Shown piece by piece: positions 26,174-36,107 of a stretch of DNA of 64,000 nt. The position numbers were made by a program, and so were the translations under genes. The stretch is from Phycisphaerales bacterium. GTDB taxonomy: Bacteria > Planctomycetota > Phycisphaerae > SM23-33 > FEN-1343. The stretch covers positions 1 through 64,000 of the forward strand of contig PMYD01000034.1 of NCBI GenBank assembly GCA_003171335.1, given 5' to 3'. The notes beneath the pieces were generated by a model. That model saw nothing but the letters and a program-made list of their open reading frames with translations, ran no database searches and had not been told where the DNA came from. Position 1 is the stretch's first letter. The number at the start of each line of letters is the position of its first letter.

Positions 26174-29100
26174 TGTTCACCGAGTGGATCCATTCTCATC
26201 ATCGCTCCATCCTCTTCCTGCTGGTGGTGCTGGCGGTGGGGGGGCTGGCCAGCAGTTTGAATCTGCCGGTGGCGCTGTTTCCGGCGGTGCATTTTCCGCG
26301 CGTGGTGGTGGATTTCGATTCGGGCGACCGGCCCGGCGAGCGCATGGCCGTCGAGGTGACCTACCCGGCCGAGGAGGCGGTCCGCGCGGTCGAGGGCGTG
26401 CGCAGCATCCGCTCCATCACCAGCCGCGGCAGCGCCGAGATCTCGATCAACTTCGACTGGTCGCAGGACATGACGGTCGCCATGCTCCGGGTGGGTTCGG
26501 CCGTCACGCAGGCGATGCCGAAAATGCCGGCGGGCACCACGTTCAACGTGCGGCGGATGGACCCGACGGTCTTCCCGGTCATCTGCTACAGCCTCACCAG
26601 CGACACCCGGAGCGGCGTGGAGCTGTACGACCTGGCGCAATACCAGATCCGGCCCGTGCTCACGGCCGTCAACGGCGTGGCCCTGATCGACGTGCTGGGC
26701 GGGGGCAAGGAGGAGATCCGCGTCGATGTCGACCCGGCCAAACTGGCGTCGTTCGGCCTGTCCTTGGAGGAGGTTAGTGAAAAGCTGTCCGCCGCCAACG
26801 TACTGACCGCGGTGGGCAAGCTGGAGGACCACTACAAGCTGTACCTGGTGCTGGCCAGCACGAGCTTCGACAACCTGGCGCAGATTCGCGCCACGGTGCT
26901 GCGCAGCGACAACGCCGGCGTGGTGCGGCTGCGCGATGTGGCCGAGGTTCGCAACGACGCCGAACCCGCCTGGTCGCGCGTCACCGCCGACGGCCACGAC
27001 GCCGTGCTCTTCCAGATTTTCCAGCAGCCGGCCGGCAACACCGTGCAGATCGCCCGCGACGTGAAGAGCCGCCTGGCCGAGCTGGCCAGCCGGCTGCCCA
27101 AGGATGTCAAGGTCGCCAACTGGTACGACCAGAGCTTGCTGATCGTCGATTCCGCCCGCAGCGTCCGCAACGCCGTGATCGTGGGCGTGGTGCTGGCGGT
27201 GCTGATTCTGCTGCTGTTCCTGCGCAATGTGAAGACGACGCTGATCGCGGCAATCATCGTGCCGGCGGTGCTGGCGGTGACCGTGCTGGTGCTGTACGCG
27301 CTGAAGATGAGCTTCAACATCATGACCCTGGGCGGCATGGCCGCGGCGGTGGGGCTCATCATCGACGACACGATCGTGCTGGTGGAGCACATCATCCGCC
27401 GGCTGCGCGGCGGCGAAGGCTCCGCCGGCCAGCGCGTGCGCATGGCGGCGGCGGAGTTCGCCCGGCCGCTGACGGGCTCGTCCGCCTCGACGATCATCAT
27501 CTTCGCCCCGCTGGCGTTCCTGACGGGCGTGACGGGGGCCTTTTTCAAAGCGCTCTCGCTCACCATGGCGGCCAGCCTGCTGGTGTCGTTCTTCGCGGCG
27601 TACCTGGCGGTGCCGCTGCTGGCGGGGAGGCTGCTGGGCCAGAAGGACATCCACCAGAAAGAGCACGGTCCTGTCACCGAATTCTTCCACGGGCTCTACC
27701 GGCGGCTGATGAGTCGGCTGATGCCCTCGCCGTGGCTGGTGCTCTTCGGCGTGGCGCCGCTGCTGGTGGCGGGGTTCCTGTGCTACCAGCACACCGGCTC
27801 GGGCTTCATGCCCAAGATGGATGAGGGCGGGTTTATCCTCGATTACAAGGCCGCCCCCGGCTCCTCGCTGACGGAGACCGACCGGCTGCTGCGGCAGGTG
27901 GAGGAGATTCTCCAGAAGACGCCCGAGGTAGAGACCTACTCCCGCCGCACGGGGCTTCAGCTTGGCGGCGGCGTGACCGAGGCGTTTGAGGGCGACTTCT
28001 TCGTCCGCCTCAAACCGTGGCCCCGGCGCGGCATCGAAGAGGTGATGGACGAGGTGCGCGGCAAGGTCGAGAGCGGCGTGCCGGGACTGGAAATCGAGTT
28101 GCTGCAGCTCATGGAGGACGTGATCGGCGACCTGACGGCCGTGCCGCAGCCCATCGAGATCGCGCTCTTTAGCGATGATGGCAACGTGCTGGCCGAGCTG
28201 GCGCCCAAGGTGGCCGAGGCCATTAAGAAGGTGCCCGGCGTGGTGGACGTGAATGCCGGGTTGGCGATCGCCGGCGATGCCTTGGATATCAAGGTCGATC
28301 GCGTGGCGGCCAGCCTGGAGGGCATGGATGCCGAGTCGGTTTCCAAGACGCTGACCACCTGCCTGGAGGGCACGGTGACCACCCAGGTGCAGCGCGGGCC
28401 CAAGATGGTGGGCGTGCGCGTGTGGATTCCGCAGGGGTACCGCAGCCGCGAGAAGAGCATCGGCGAGCTTCAGCTTCGCGCGCCGGATGGCCACATGGTG
28501 CCCTCCGCCCGCATTGCCAAGGTCATTCCGATCACCGGCCAGCCGCAGATCAAGCGCGATGATCTGAAGCGCATGATCGCCGTCACCGGGCGCATCAGCG
28601 GCCGCGATATGGGCTCGACCATCCGCGACATCAAGGATGTACTCGCCCAGCCTGGGCTGCTGCCGGGCAATCTCTACTACCGCCTGGGCGGCCTGTACGA
28701 GCAGCAGCAGATCGCCTTCAAGGGCCTGCTGCTTGTGCTGGCGGCGGCGGTGGTGCTGGTGTTCCTGCTGCTGCTCTTTATGTACGAGCGCTTCCGCGTG
28801 GCTTGGGCCATGCTGCTGACCACGCTGCTGGCGACGGCGGCGGTGTTCATCGGGCTGTGGCTGACGGGCACCGAATTGAACATCACCTCCATGATGGGCC
28901 TGACGATGGTCGTGGGCATCGTGACGGAGGTGGGCATCTTCTACTTCTCCGAATACCGCGATCTCCCGGAGCAGGCCGACGAGCACGAGCGCTTCATCCT
29001 GGCGGGCCTCAACCGCATGCGGCCCATCGCCATGACCACGCTGGCGGCCATCCTGGCCCTGCTGCCGCTGGCCCTGGGGCTGGGCCAGGGCTCCTCCATG

Positions 29101-29202
29101 GAGCGGCCGCTGGCCATCGCGATCATCGCCGGCCTGATGGCGCAACTGCCGCTGGCGCTGATCGTGCAGCCGGCCTTGCTGCGGATCCTGCGCGTGCGCT
29201 GA
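26173..29202 (+). CDS. Efflux RND transporter permease subunit
   Basis: 1009 aa; GMAAAVGLIIDDTIVLVEHI; MMGLTMVVGIVTEVGIFYFSEY; repeated 6+6 TM plan. Confidence 0.93.
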   Translation: MFTEWIHSHHRSILFLLVVLAVGGLASSLNLPVALFPAVHFPRVVVDFDSGDRPGERMAVEVTYPAEEAVRAVEGVRSIRSITSRGSAEISINFDWSQDMTVAMLRVGSAVTQAMPKMPAGTTFNVRRMDPTVFPVICYSLTSDTRSGVELYDLAQYQIRPVLTAVNGVALIDVLGGGKEEIRVDVDPAKLASFGLSLEEVSEKLSAANVLTAVGKLEDHYKLYLVLASTSFDNLAQIRATVLRSDNAGVVRLRDVAEVRNDAEPAWSRVTADGHDAVLFQIFQQPAGNTVQIARDVKSRLAELASRLPKDVKVANWYDQSLLIVDSARSVRNAVIVGVVLAVLILLLFLRNVKTTLIAAIIVPAVLAVTVLVLYALKMSFNIMTLGGMAAAVGLIIDDTIVLVEHIIRRLRGGEGSAGQRVRMAAAEFARPLTGSSASTIIIFAPLAFLTGVTGAFFKALSLTMAASLLVSFFAAYLAVPLLAGRLLGQKDIHQKEHGPVTEFFHGLYRRLMSRLMPSPWLVLFGVAPLLVAGFLCYQHTGSGFMPKMDEGGFILDYKAAPGSSLTETDRLLRQVEEILQKTPEVETYSRRTGLQLGGGVTEAFEGDFFVRLKPWPRRGIEEVMDEVRGKVESGVPGLEIELLQLMEDVIGDLTAVPQPIEIALFSDDGNVLAELAPKVAEAIKKVPGVVDVNAGLAIAGDALDIKVDRVAASLEGMDAESVSKTLTTCLEGTVTTQVQRGPKMVGVRVWIPQGYRSREKSIGELQLRAPDGHMVPSARIAKVIPITGQPQIKRDDLKRMIAVTGRISGRDMGSTIRDIKDVLAQPGLLPGNLYYRLGGLYEQQQIAFKGLLLVLAAAVVLVFLLLLFMYERFRVAWAMLLTTLLATAAVFIGLWLTGTELNITSMMGLTMVVGIVTEVGIFYFSEYRDLPEQADEHERFILAGLNRMRPIAMTTLAAILALLPLALGLGQGSSMERPLAIAIIAGLMAQLPLALIVQPALLRILRVR

Positions 29203-29314
29203 TGGCAATTGTGGCTCAGGGGCGAAACTTTCGCCCCTGGGCCGGGCTCAGTTGCCTGCTTCCCTTCTCGCCACAAGCCACAATATGTAGTGGTGTGGGC
29301 CGGGTCATGCAGAA

Positions 29315-29932
29315 CACCTCCGGAATTTCCGGACGTGGTGGACCCCCGCGCATTCGGAAAGGCGCTAACGTTCCTACTAGCCAAAAAAATTCTTGACAAA
29401 CAGCAAGAGCATGGTATTCTATACTAGCCGAGGCGCTTTACACTCAGGTTCGTAGCTACGCATTAGCGCCGGTGGTCGATGAGGACCCTTCGTGCGGCAA
29501 TGAATGCCACACGCGGTGCAATTGACAATCAAAAAAGGGATGTGCGGTCAAGAGCGATGCCTGGTGCAATCTGTAAGTACCAAGCAAGAAGCGACTTAAC
29601 GGAATTCGTTACGGATAATTGAACTGCGTAATTTCCGCAGTTGTCTCGGCGGGTTCCGGAAGAAGAGAGAGTTCGCCTGCTCCAAGCCGCCGGCGCGTTA
29701 CGGATAATGGAACTGCGGAAATTCCGCAGTTGCTTGACTCACCTCCGGAAATTCCGGAGGTGAGTATCCCCTCCGCGACTCCGAACTTGTCGGAGTCAAC
29801 TGCGGAAATTCCGCAGTTGACCCTAACATCATGCGAATCACGTCCGGAATTTCCGGACGTGGTGGACCGGCCGTAGGTCCGGGAAGCGGGCAACCCTAAC
29901 AGACCCCGATCGTACTTTAAACGGTTTAAAGT
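29315..29932. repeat. Cluster of variable-arm odd-length palindromes
   Basis: 29315..29337, 29621..29643, 29710..29732, 29737..29765 (ACTCACCTCCGGAAATTCCGGAGGTGAGT), 29777..29797, 29797..29819, 29839..29861, 29914..29932. Confidence 0.9.
29393..29425 (+). promoter_or_regulatory. Possible sigma70-like promoter
   Basis: TTGACA (29393) - 16 nt - TATTCT (29415); TATACT overlaps at 29420 with 21-nt spacing. Confidence 0.4.
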
Positions 29933-30000
29933 TGGAAGCGACTCGCCGGCATAGACTTTAGATGGCCGGGTTTGGCCCCGGCCCAAGGGGAGCGGAGTCT

Positions 30001-30771
30001 ATGTCTGAGGCATCCATCGCCGCGCTGTCGGCCGTGGGGCTTTTCATTGGGGTGCTGCTGTTCCTGGAAGGCGGCATCCGCCTGGGCCGCGCCCAGAGCC
30101 GCCGCGCGGGCGGCAGCCTCGAGGGCGGCACAGGCGTGATCGATACGGCGGTGCTGGCGCTGCTGGGGCTGCTGATCGGCTTTACGTTCAACGGGGCTTA
30201 TGCCCGCATGGAAAGCCGCCGGGCGCTGATCGCGCGTGAGGCCAACGCCATCGGCACGGCCTACCTGCGGCTGGATCTGCTGCCCGGTGAGGCGCAAAAG
30301 GTGCTGCGTCCCTTATTCCGTCAGTACCTGGAGGCGCGCCTGCGCTCGTACGAGGCGATCATGGCCGATGTGCCGGGGTATCGGGCGGAATTGGGCCGGC
30401 TGCAGGGCGAAATCTGGACGAAGGCCGAGGTCGCCTGCCGGCAGGTGCCCGGGCCGCCGGTGACGATCGTGGTGCTGCCGGCGATCAACGAGATGATCGA
30501 TATCACCACCACGCGCGAGATGGTGGCCATGACGCGCGTGCCCGGCGTGATCATCACGCTGCTTTTTGCCGTCTCGCTCATCTCGGCGCTGCTGGCCGGT
30601 TATGCCATGTCGACGTGGATGCGGCGGAGCTGGCTGCACATGATTCTCTTTGCGGCCATCATCGCCATCAGCATCTACGTCATCCTGGACCTGGAAAACC
30701 CGCGCATCGGCCTGATCCGCCTGGATGCCGCCGACGTGGTGCTCCAGCACCTGCTCGAGAAGATCAATTGA
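30001..30771 (+). CDS. Bestrophin-like (DUF4239-type) membrane protein
   Basis: Two N-terminal and two C-terminal TM segments; FNGAYARMESRRALIAREANAIGTAYLRLDLLP. Confidence 0.65.
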   Translation: MSEASIAALSAVGLFIGVLLFLEGGIRLGRAQSRRAGGSLEGGTGVIDTAVLALLGLLIGFTFNGAYARMESRRALIAREANAIGTAYLRLDLLPGEAQKVLRPLFRQYLEARLRSYEAIMADVPGYRAELGRLQGEIWTKAEVACRQVPGPPVTIVVLPAINEMIDITTTREMVAMTRVPGVIITLLFAVSLISALLAGYAMSTWMRRSWLHMILFAAIIAISIYVILDLENPRIGLIRLDAADVVLQHLLEKIN

Positions 30772-30792
30772 AAGCAGGGACCTCTGTGTGAG

Positions 30793-30910
30793 TGGCATGG
30801 GCGTCTCGCCCATGAGTCCCACGGGCGTCTCGCCCGTGGCAAATGGAGAAACCGCCGGAAGCACGGCCAAGATGGCCGTGCGACTCACGGGCGAGACGCC
30901 CGTGCTACGG
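30793..30910. repeat. GGGCGTCTCGCCC palindrome cassette
   Basis: GGCATGGGCGTCTCGCCCATGAGTCCCACGGGCGTCTCGCCCGTGG ... CTCACGGGCGAGACGCCCGTG. Confidence 0.85.
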
Positions 30911-30917
30911 GTTTGCC

Positions 30918-31565
30918 TCAGGCCGGCTGCGTCGACGCGGGCAAATCCACCTCCACGTGGGCCAGGTCCTGCGTCAGTTGGGTCAGGATCTCGCGATACG
31001 CCGCGCCCAGCCCCGCGGCCATGCCTTCGGAGGCGCTGCCGGCAATGGGGGATTCGGCGTGGTAGGTTTTCTGGAAGAGCACCCGGCCGTCCACGGCGGT
31101 GTCGTCGATGAGGAAGAACGCCGCGGTCATCACGGCGCGGGGGTTTTTGCTATCGGTGAAGTCGCCGTACATCTCCCGCACGTTGCCTTCCAGGATGATC
31201 TTATCCGCCAAGCGGCTGTCGGAGCCCACCACCACGGCGTAAAGACCGGCACCCTTCATCCAGTCCACCAGCACGCCGGTTAAAAGCCCCGTGGGGGCGA
31301 CGATGAAGCCGTGGTAGTAGTCGCTTTCAAATCGTGATGCGCCGGTCTTGTACACGAACGACTGCTGGTTATAGGGACTGGCGATGAGCAGGTCGTAGAT
31401 CCGCAGCGTCAGCGGGCTCACCGGCCGGCCCGCCGCCGTGGGCTTGCCGGCCTCGATGGCGTAGAACGTCTTATCGGGGTAGGGCCGCGAGAGGTTGCAG
31501 CCGCACAGGCCGGCGCACAGCAGCACCAGGAGGCGGCCGGCGGTAGTTCGCATGGCACGGGTCAT
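30918..31565 (-). CDS. ABC-type transport auxiliary (PqiC-like) lipoprotein
   Basis: LLVLLCAGLCGCNLSRPYPDKTFYAIEAGKP...LTLRIYDLLIASPYNQQSFVYKTGASRFESDYYHGFIV. Confidence 0.7.
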   Translation of the reverse strand: MTRAMRTTAGRLLVLLCAGLCGCNLSRPYPDKTFYAIEAGKPTAAGRPVSPLTLRIYDLLIASPYNQQSFVYKTGASRFESDYYHGFIVAPTGLLTGVLVDWMKGAGLYAVVVGSDSRLADKIILEGNVREMYGDFTDSKNPRAVMTAAFFLIDDTAVDGRVLFQKTYHAESPIAGSASEGMAAGLGAAYREILTQLTQDLAHVEVDLPASTQPA

Positions 31566-32032
31566 TTGGAGGCTCCTGTCTTGCCCCGGGGGCTGATCTT
31601 CGGCGGCGGCTCGCCGAAGAGGACGCCCGAGGGATTCGCCTTGGCATTTTCCGTGATCGCCGTCAGGTTCTCCGACAGCCGGCGGAGGTTTTCCACCAGC
31701 AACTCAATGTCGCGCTGCTGCGAGCTCAGGATGGTGTTGATTCGCCGCGTGACTTTAAGCGCCTCGACCATGGCCGGGGCGGCGTTGCCGGCCGTCTGCG
31801 CCAGGCCGGTGAGGATCTGGTTCATCTGCTCGCCGGACAGCAGCGCCTTGAGGTCCGCATTGGCATCCAGGGGGCCGGCGATCTTGAGGCGCAGCGTCTG
31901 ATCGCTCTGTGGCGTGAACGACAGTTCCAGCGGGGCCTGCGTCGCTTGCGATGATTCCGTGCTATCGTTGCCCAAAGCTCGTTCCTTGCCCCAGCAGGGA
32001 CAATCTTGCCCTTCCAAAAGTCTATGCGGCAA
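31562..32032 (-). pseudogene. Possible C-terminal remnant of an MlaD/MCE-family substrate-binding protein
   Basis: Helical C-term RRINTILSSQQRDIELLVENLRRLSENLTAITENAKANPSGVLFGEPPPK resembles MCE-protein tails; no N-terminal TM/MCE domain found; overlaps the PqiC-like gene. Confidence 0.4.
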
Positions 32033-32284
32033 GAGAGGCTCAGCGGCCGGAACATTGACCGCCGGCAGCGCGCAGATGTGGTCCCAGAACCACCGCGGTC
32101 ACCCCCGCTGAGGGCCCCCGACAGCTCGGCCGCGGGGGGGCGGCCTTGCGTGGTGCGGCCGGCGGGGTAGAATCAAGATGTCGGAAGCCGGGGTCAAGGC
32201 AGCCGCTTGGCCTGCAAAAGGAGCCGGCGGCCCATCGTTCGGGGCGGCAACCAAATTCTCAGAACAGATAGGAGATTGAGGAGC

Positions 32285-32749
32285 ATGAAAGGCAACGACC
32301 GACTCGTGACAGCGCTGAACGGGCTGCTGAAAGATGAACTGACCGCGATCAATCAGTACATGGTGCACGCGGAGATGTGCAGCAACTGGGATTACGATGA
32401 GCTGCATGACATGATCCAGAAGCGGGCCATCGTCGAGATGAAGCACGCCGAGGAATTGATCGAACGGATCCTGTTTCTCGAAGCCAGGCCCGTCGTCGGT
32501 GAGCTTGGACCCATCAACATCGGCCCCGACGTGCCGCAGATGTTCGTCAACGACCTGAACGCCGAGATGACCGCCGTCAAGGGCTACAACGCGGCGATCA
32601 AGCTGGCGCTCGAGGTGGGCGACAACGCCACCAAGGAAATCCTCGAGCACATCCTCAAGGATGAAGATGGTCATGTGGACGAGATCGAGGGCCAGCAGGA
32701 CCAGATCCAGCAGATGGGTACGCAGCTCTACCTGTCGACGAAAAACTAG
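32285..32749 (+). CDS. bfr: Bacterioferritin
   Basis: MKGNDRLVTALNGLLKDELTAINQYMVHAEMCSNWDYDELHDMIQKRAIVEMKHAEELIERILFLEARP. Confidence 0.9.
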   Translation: MKGNDRLVTALNGLLKDELTAINQYMVHAEMCSNWDYDELHDMIQKRAIVEMKHAEELIERILFLEARPVVGELGPINIGPDVPQMFVNDLNAEMTAVKGYNAAIKLALEVGDNATKEILEHILKDEDGHVDEIEGQQDQIQQMGTQLYLSTKN

Positions 32750-32778
32750 AAGCGCGTGCGGCGGATGCCACCGTAACG

Positions 32779-32861
32779 GATAATGGACATGACAACTGTT
32801 GTCATGTCCATTATCTGTAACGCGGAGGGCTGGTCGGCACGTCCGGAATTTCCGGACGTGC
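32779..32861. repeat. Two variable-arm palindromes, including a 37-nt perfect palindrome
   Basis: GATAATGGACATGACAAC-T-GTTGTCATGTCCATTATC (32779..32815); CACGTCCGGAATTTCCGGACGTG (32838..32860). Confidence 0.9.
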
Positions 32862-32967
32862 ATCATCCACGGCGCATGGCGACCTCATTGCCCTCGTCAA
32901 GCACATCCCTGCTCCCTAGGCTACAATAGGGTCAACGGTTACGATCGCCGGCCGGAAAAGGAGAGGT

Positions 32968-33399
32968 ATGCCAGGTCTGCTCGCTGATGGCGTGGAGTTA
33001 TGGCCGCTGGCGCTGTATTTCGTGGCGGTGGTGGTGCTGGCCGGAGGCATCCTGGGCCTGTCGTACGTGCTGGGGGAGCGGCACCGCGAACGGGCGACAG
33101 GAATGCCGTATGAGTCGGGGATGATTCCCACCGGCTCGGCCCGAGTGCGCATGCCGGTGGAATTTTACCTCGTGGCGCTGTTCTTTGTGATCTTCGACCT
33201 GGAGGCGGTCTTCATATTCGGCTGGGCCATCTCCGCCCGGCAGCTTGGCTGGGCGGGCTATGTCGAGGTGGTGATCTTCATCGCCGTGCTGGTGTCGGCC
33301 CTGGTGTACCTGTGGAGGCAGGGGGCGCTGGACTGGGGCACGGCGCGAAGGGCAGGTGCAGACAGGGACAGGAGCGGCCGCCGCCATGGCGACGAATGA
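32968..33399 (+). CDS. nuoA: NADH-quinone oxidoreductase subunit A
   Basis: [40 protein letters not shown]. Confidence 0.93.
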   Translation: MPGLLADGVELWPLALYFVAVVVLAGGILGLSYVLGERHRERATGMPYESGMIPTGSARVRMPVEFYLVALFFVIFDLEAVFIFGWAISARQLGWAGYVEVVIFIAVLVSALVYLWRQGALDWGTARRAGADRDRSGRRHGDE

Positions 33400-34015
33400 G
33401 CGCGACAACAGGGCGGCCCAGGATGCCCGTTACCTGCCCGAGCCGCTGGTGCGGCGGAATATCCTGCTTTCGCGACTGCAGGACCTGCTGGCCTGGTCGC
33501 GCAAGCGTTCGTTGTGGCCATTCAATTTCGGCCTGTCCTGCTGCTATGTCGAGCTGGCCACCAGTCTGACCAGCCGGTACGACCTGGCGCGGTTTGGGGC
33601 CGAGGTGATTCGCTCCTCGCCGCGCGAGGCGGACCTGATGGTCATCGCCGGCACGGTGTTCGTGAAGATGGCCCCGGTGATCCGGCACCTGTACGAGCAG
33701 ATGATGGCCCCGCGCTGGGTGATCTCGATGGGCTCGTGCGCCAACTCCGGCGGCATGTACGACATTTACAGCGTGGTACAGGGGGTGGACCGCATCCTGC
33801 CGGTGGATGTGTACATCCAGGGTTGCCCCCCCAGCCCCGACGCCTTCATGCACGGGCTGATGCTGATGGCCGACCTGGTGGGCAAGGAGAAGCGGCCTTT
33901 AAGCTGGGTGATCGGCCCGCAAGGCATTTACAAGCCCAAGATGCCTATCCAGCGTGATCTGCTTCGCCCCCAGCGCGCCCGGCAGGGCGAGCTGCGTTCG
34001 CCGGATGAGGTGTGA
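33386..34015 (+). CDS. nuoB: NADH-quinone oxidoreductase subunit B
   Basis: [64 protein letters not shown]. Confidence 0.95.
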   Translation: MATNERDNRAAQDARYLPEPLVRRNILLSRLQDLLAWSRKRSLWPFNFGLSCCYVELATSLTSRYDLARFGAEVIRSSPREADLMVIAGTVFVKMAPVIRHLYEQMMAPRWVISMGSCANSGGMYDIYSVVQGVDRILPVDVYIQGCPPSPDAFMHGLMLMADLVGKEKRPLSWVIGPQGIYKPKMPIQRDLLRPQRARQGELRSPDEV

Positions 34016-34038
34016 GAGTGGGTTGCGGAGAAAGGCAG

Positions 34039-34206
34039 GAACACGAAGAGCACGAAGAGCACGAAGAACACGAAGGAAGACAAAGAGAAGAAAGTGAATA
34101 GGAAGAAGCGAATAAGAGAACGAATAAGAGGAAACAAATAAAAAGGAATTTTTAGCATTAGTTTTCACTTTGTGCTCTTTGTGATCTTTGTGCTCTTTGT
34201 GTTCGC
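34039..34206. repeat. Inverted repeat cassette (AACACGAAGAGCACGAAGA / GTGCTCTTTGTGATCTTTGTG)
   Basis: Left 34039..34076, right 34167..34206, between nuoB and nuoCD. Confidence 0.8.
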
Positions 34207-34238
34207 CTTTTTTGACGGTTGGACGGTTGGACCCGGAA

Positions 34239-35990
34239 ATGACGGAACAGACCCAGACCGTGCAGGATGAACTCCAGGATCTGCTGGGGGCCGATGACCT
34301 GGTTCCCCAGCCGACGATGGATGGTTTGCCCACGTTCTGGGTGCCGGCGGGGCGCATCCGCGAGGCGCTTCAGTATCTCAAGTGCCGCGCGCCAAAACCG
34401 TACCGCATGCTGTACGACCTGACGGCCATCGACGAGCGCGAGCGGCGGGTGCGCAAAGACCAGCCGTCCAGCGAATTTACGGTCGTGTACCACCTGCTGT
34501 CGCTGGAGCGGAATGAGGATGTCCGGCTGAAGGTGCCGTTGCGGGCCGGCCAGTCTTCCGTGCCCACCATCACCGACTTGTGGCCCGCCGCGGATTGGTA
34601 CGAGCGCGAGACGTGGGATATGTTCGGCGTGACTTTTGCCGGCCATCCGCGGCTGCGGCGGATCCTCATGCCGCCCTGGTGGCAGGGGCACCCGCTGAGA
34701 AAGGACCACCCGGCCCGCGCCACGGAGATGCCGCCCTTTGAGATGAGCGAAGAGCGCCAGTGGGAATGGCAGGAGATGATGCGCTTCGACCCCGGCCAGT
34801 GGGGTTTAAAAGAGCAGGAGGGCGAGTTCGAGTCGATGTTCATCAACATCGGCCCGCACCATCCCGGCACGCATGGCCTCTTGCGGATCATCCTCCAGCT
34901 CAGAGGGCAGGAGATCGTCGACGCCGTGTGCGACATCGGCTACCACCACCGCGGCGCTGAAAAAATGGGCGAGCGCCAGAGCTGGCACACGTACATCCCC
35001 TACACCGACCGCGTGGACTATCTAGGCGGCGTGCTGAATAATTTTCCCTACGTTTTGGCGGTGGAGAAGCTGGCGGGTATCGACGTGCCCGATCGGGCCA
35101 AGGTCATTCGCATCCTGCTGGCCGAGCTGTTTCGGATCATCAGCCACCTGGTCTTCTACGGCACGCTGGCCCAGGACCTGGGGCAGATGTCGCCGGTGTT
35201 TTACATGTTCAACGACCGCGAGCGGGCCTTCGACATCGTCGAGGCCATCACCGGCGCCCGCATGCACCCGGGCTGGTTTCGCATCGGCGGCGTGGCCCAG
35301 GACCTGCCGGCCGGCTGGGACAGCCTGGTGCGCGAGTTCCTGCGGTACCTGCCCCGAAAGCTTAAGGAATACGACCGCATGGTGCTGGGCAACCGCACCT
35401 TCAAGCGGCGCACGCAGGGCATCGGGGCCATCAGCGTGGAAGAGGCCATCGAATGGGGCGCCACCGGGCCCATGCTCCGTGCGGCGGGGCTGGAGTGGGA
35501 TTTCCGCAAGAAGCGGCCGTACGGCGGCTACGAGCAGTTCAGCTTCGACATTCCCACGGGCACCCGCGGCGACAGCTACGACCGCGCCATCGTGCATATC
35601 GAGGAAATGCGCCAGAGCTTGCGCATCATCGAGCAGTGCCTCGAGAACATGCCGGCGGGGCCCTATAAGGCCAACCATCCGCTGGCCACGCCGCCGCCCA
35701 AGGAACGCACGATGCAGGATATCGAGACGCTCATCACCCACTTCCTGGGCGTGAGCTGGGGCCCGGTGATCCCCGCCGGCGAGGCGGCGGTGGGCGTGGA
35801 AGGTTCCAAAGGCAACAACACGTACTACCTCATCAGCGATGGCGGCACGATGTCGTACCGCACGCGGATAAGAACCCCCTCCTTTCCGCACATTCAGATG
35901 CTGCCGATGATGTGTCGGCGCCTCCAGGTGCCCGATCTGATCGCCATCCTGGGCAGCATCGATTACGTGCTGGCGGATGTGGATCGGTGA
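34239..35990 (+). CDS. nuoCD: NADH-quinone oxidoreductase subunits C/D (fused)
   Basis: N-term 30-kDa-like ([26 protein letters not shown]) fused to 49-kDa-like ([25 protein letters not shown]...[13 protein letters not shown]). Confidence 0.95.
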   Translation: MTEQTQTVQDELQDLLGADDLVPQPTMDGLPTFWVPAGRIREALQYLKCRAPKPYRMLYDLTAIDERERRVRKDQPSSEFTVVYHLLSLERNEDVRLKVPLRAGQSSVPTITDLWPAADWYERETWDMFGVTFAGHPRLRRILMPPWWQGHPLRKDHPARATEMPPFEMSEERQWEWQEMMRFDPGQWGLKEQEGEFESMFINIGPHHPGTHGLLRIILQLRGQEIVDAVCDIGYHHRGAEKMGERQSWHTYIPYTDRVDYLGGVLNNFPYVLAVEKLAGIDVPDRAKVIRILLAELFRIISHLVFYGTLAQDLGQMSPVFYMFNDRERAFDIVEAITGARMHPGWFRIGGVAQDLPAGWDSLVREFLRYLPRKLKEYDRMVLGNRTFKRRTQGIGAISVEEAIEWGATGPMLRAAGLEWDFRKKRPYGGYEQFSFDIPTGTRGDSYDRAIVHIEEMRQSLRIIEQCLENMPAGPYKANHPLATPPPKERTMQDIETLITHFLGVSWGPVIPAGEAAVGVEGSKGNNTYYLISDGGTMSYRTRIRTPSFPHIQMLPMMCRRLQVPDLIAILGSIDYVLADVDR

Positions 35991-35998
35991 GGAAGGCG

Positions 35999-36094
35999 TG
36001 GCATGGGCGTCTCGCCCATGAGTTCCACGGGCGTCGGGCCCGTGGCGAAGAAAAAGAAACTGCCGGAAACACGGGCGAGACGCCCGTGCCACGA
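35999..36094. repeat. GGGCGTCTCGCCC palindrome cassette between nuoCD and nuoE
   Basis: TGGCATGGGCGTCTCGCCCATGAGTTCCACGGGCGTCGGGCCCGTGG...CACGGGCGAGACGCCCGTGCCACG. Confidence 0.85.
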
Positions 36095-36107
36095 AATGGG
36101 ATCGATC

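Noticed and set aside
25771-29208. 1145-aa minus-strand ORF opposite the RND permease
   Set aside because: His/Gln/Arg-rich shadow ORF caused by high GC codon bias on the strand opposite a clear RND gene.
29393-29960. Integron or transposon insertion at the palindrome cluster
   Set aside because: No integrase, transposase, attC-type structure or flanking terminal inverted repeats could be recognised.
29609-29986. 125-aa ORF across the palindrome cluster as a real protein
   Set aside because: Its periodic NCGISAV/TSGISGG motifs are just the palindromes translated; no start context or other support. Kept as repeat evidence only.
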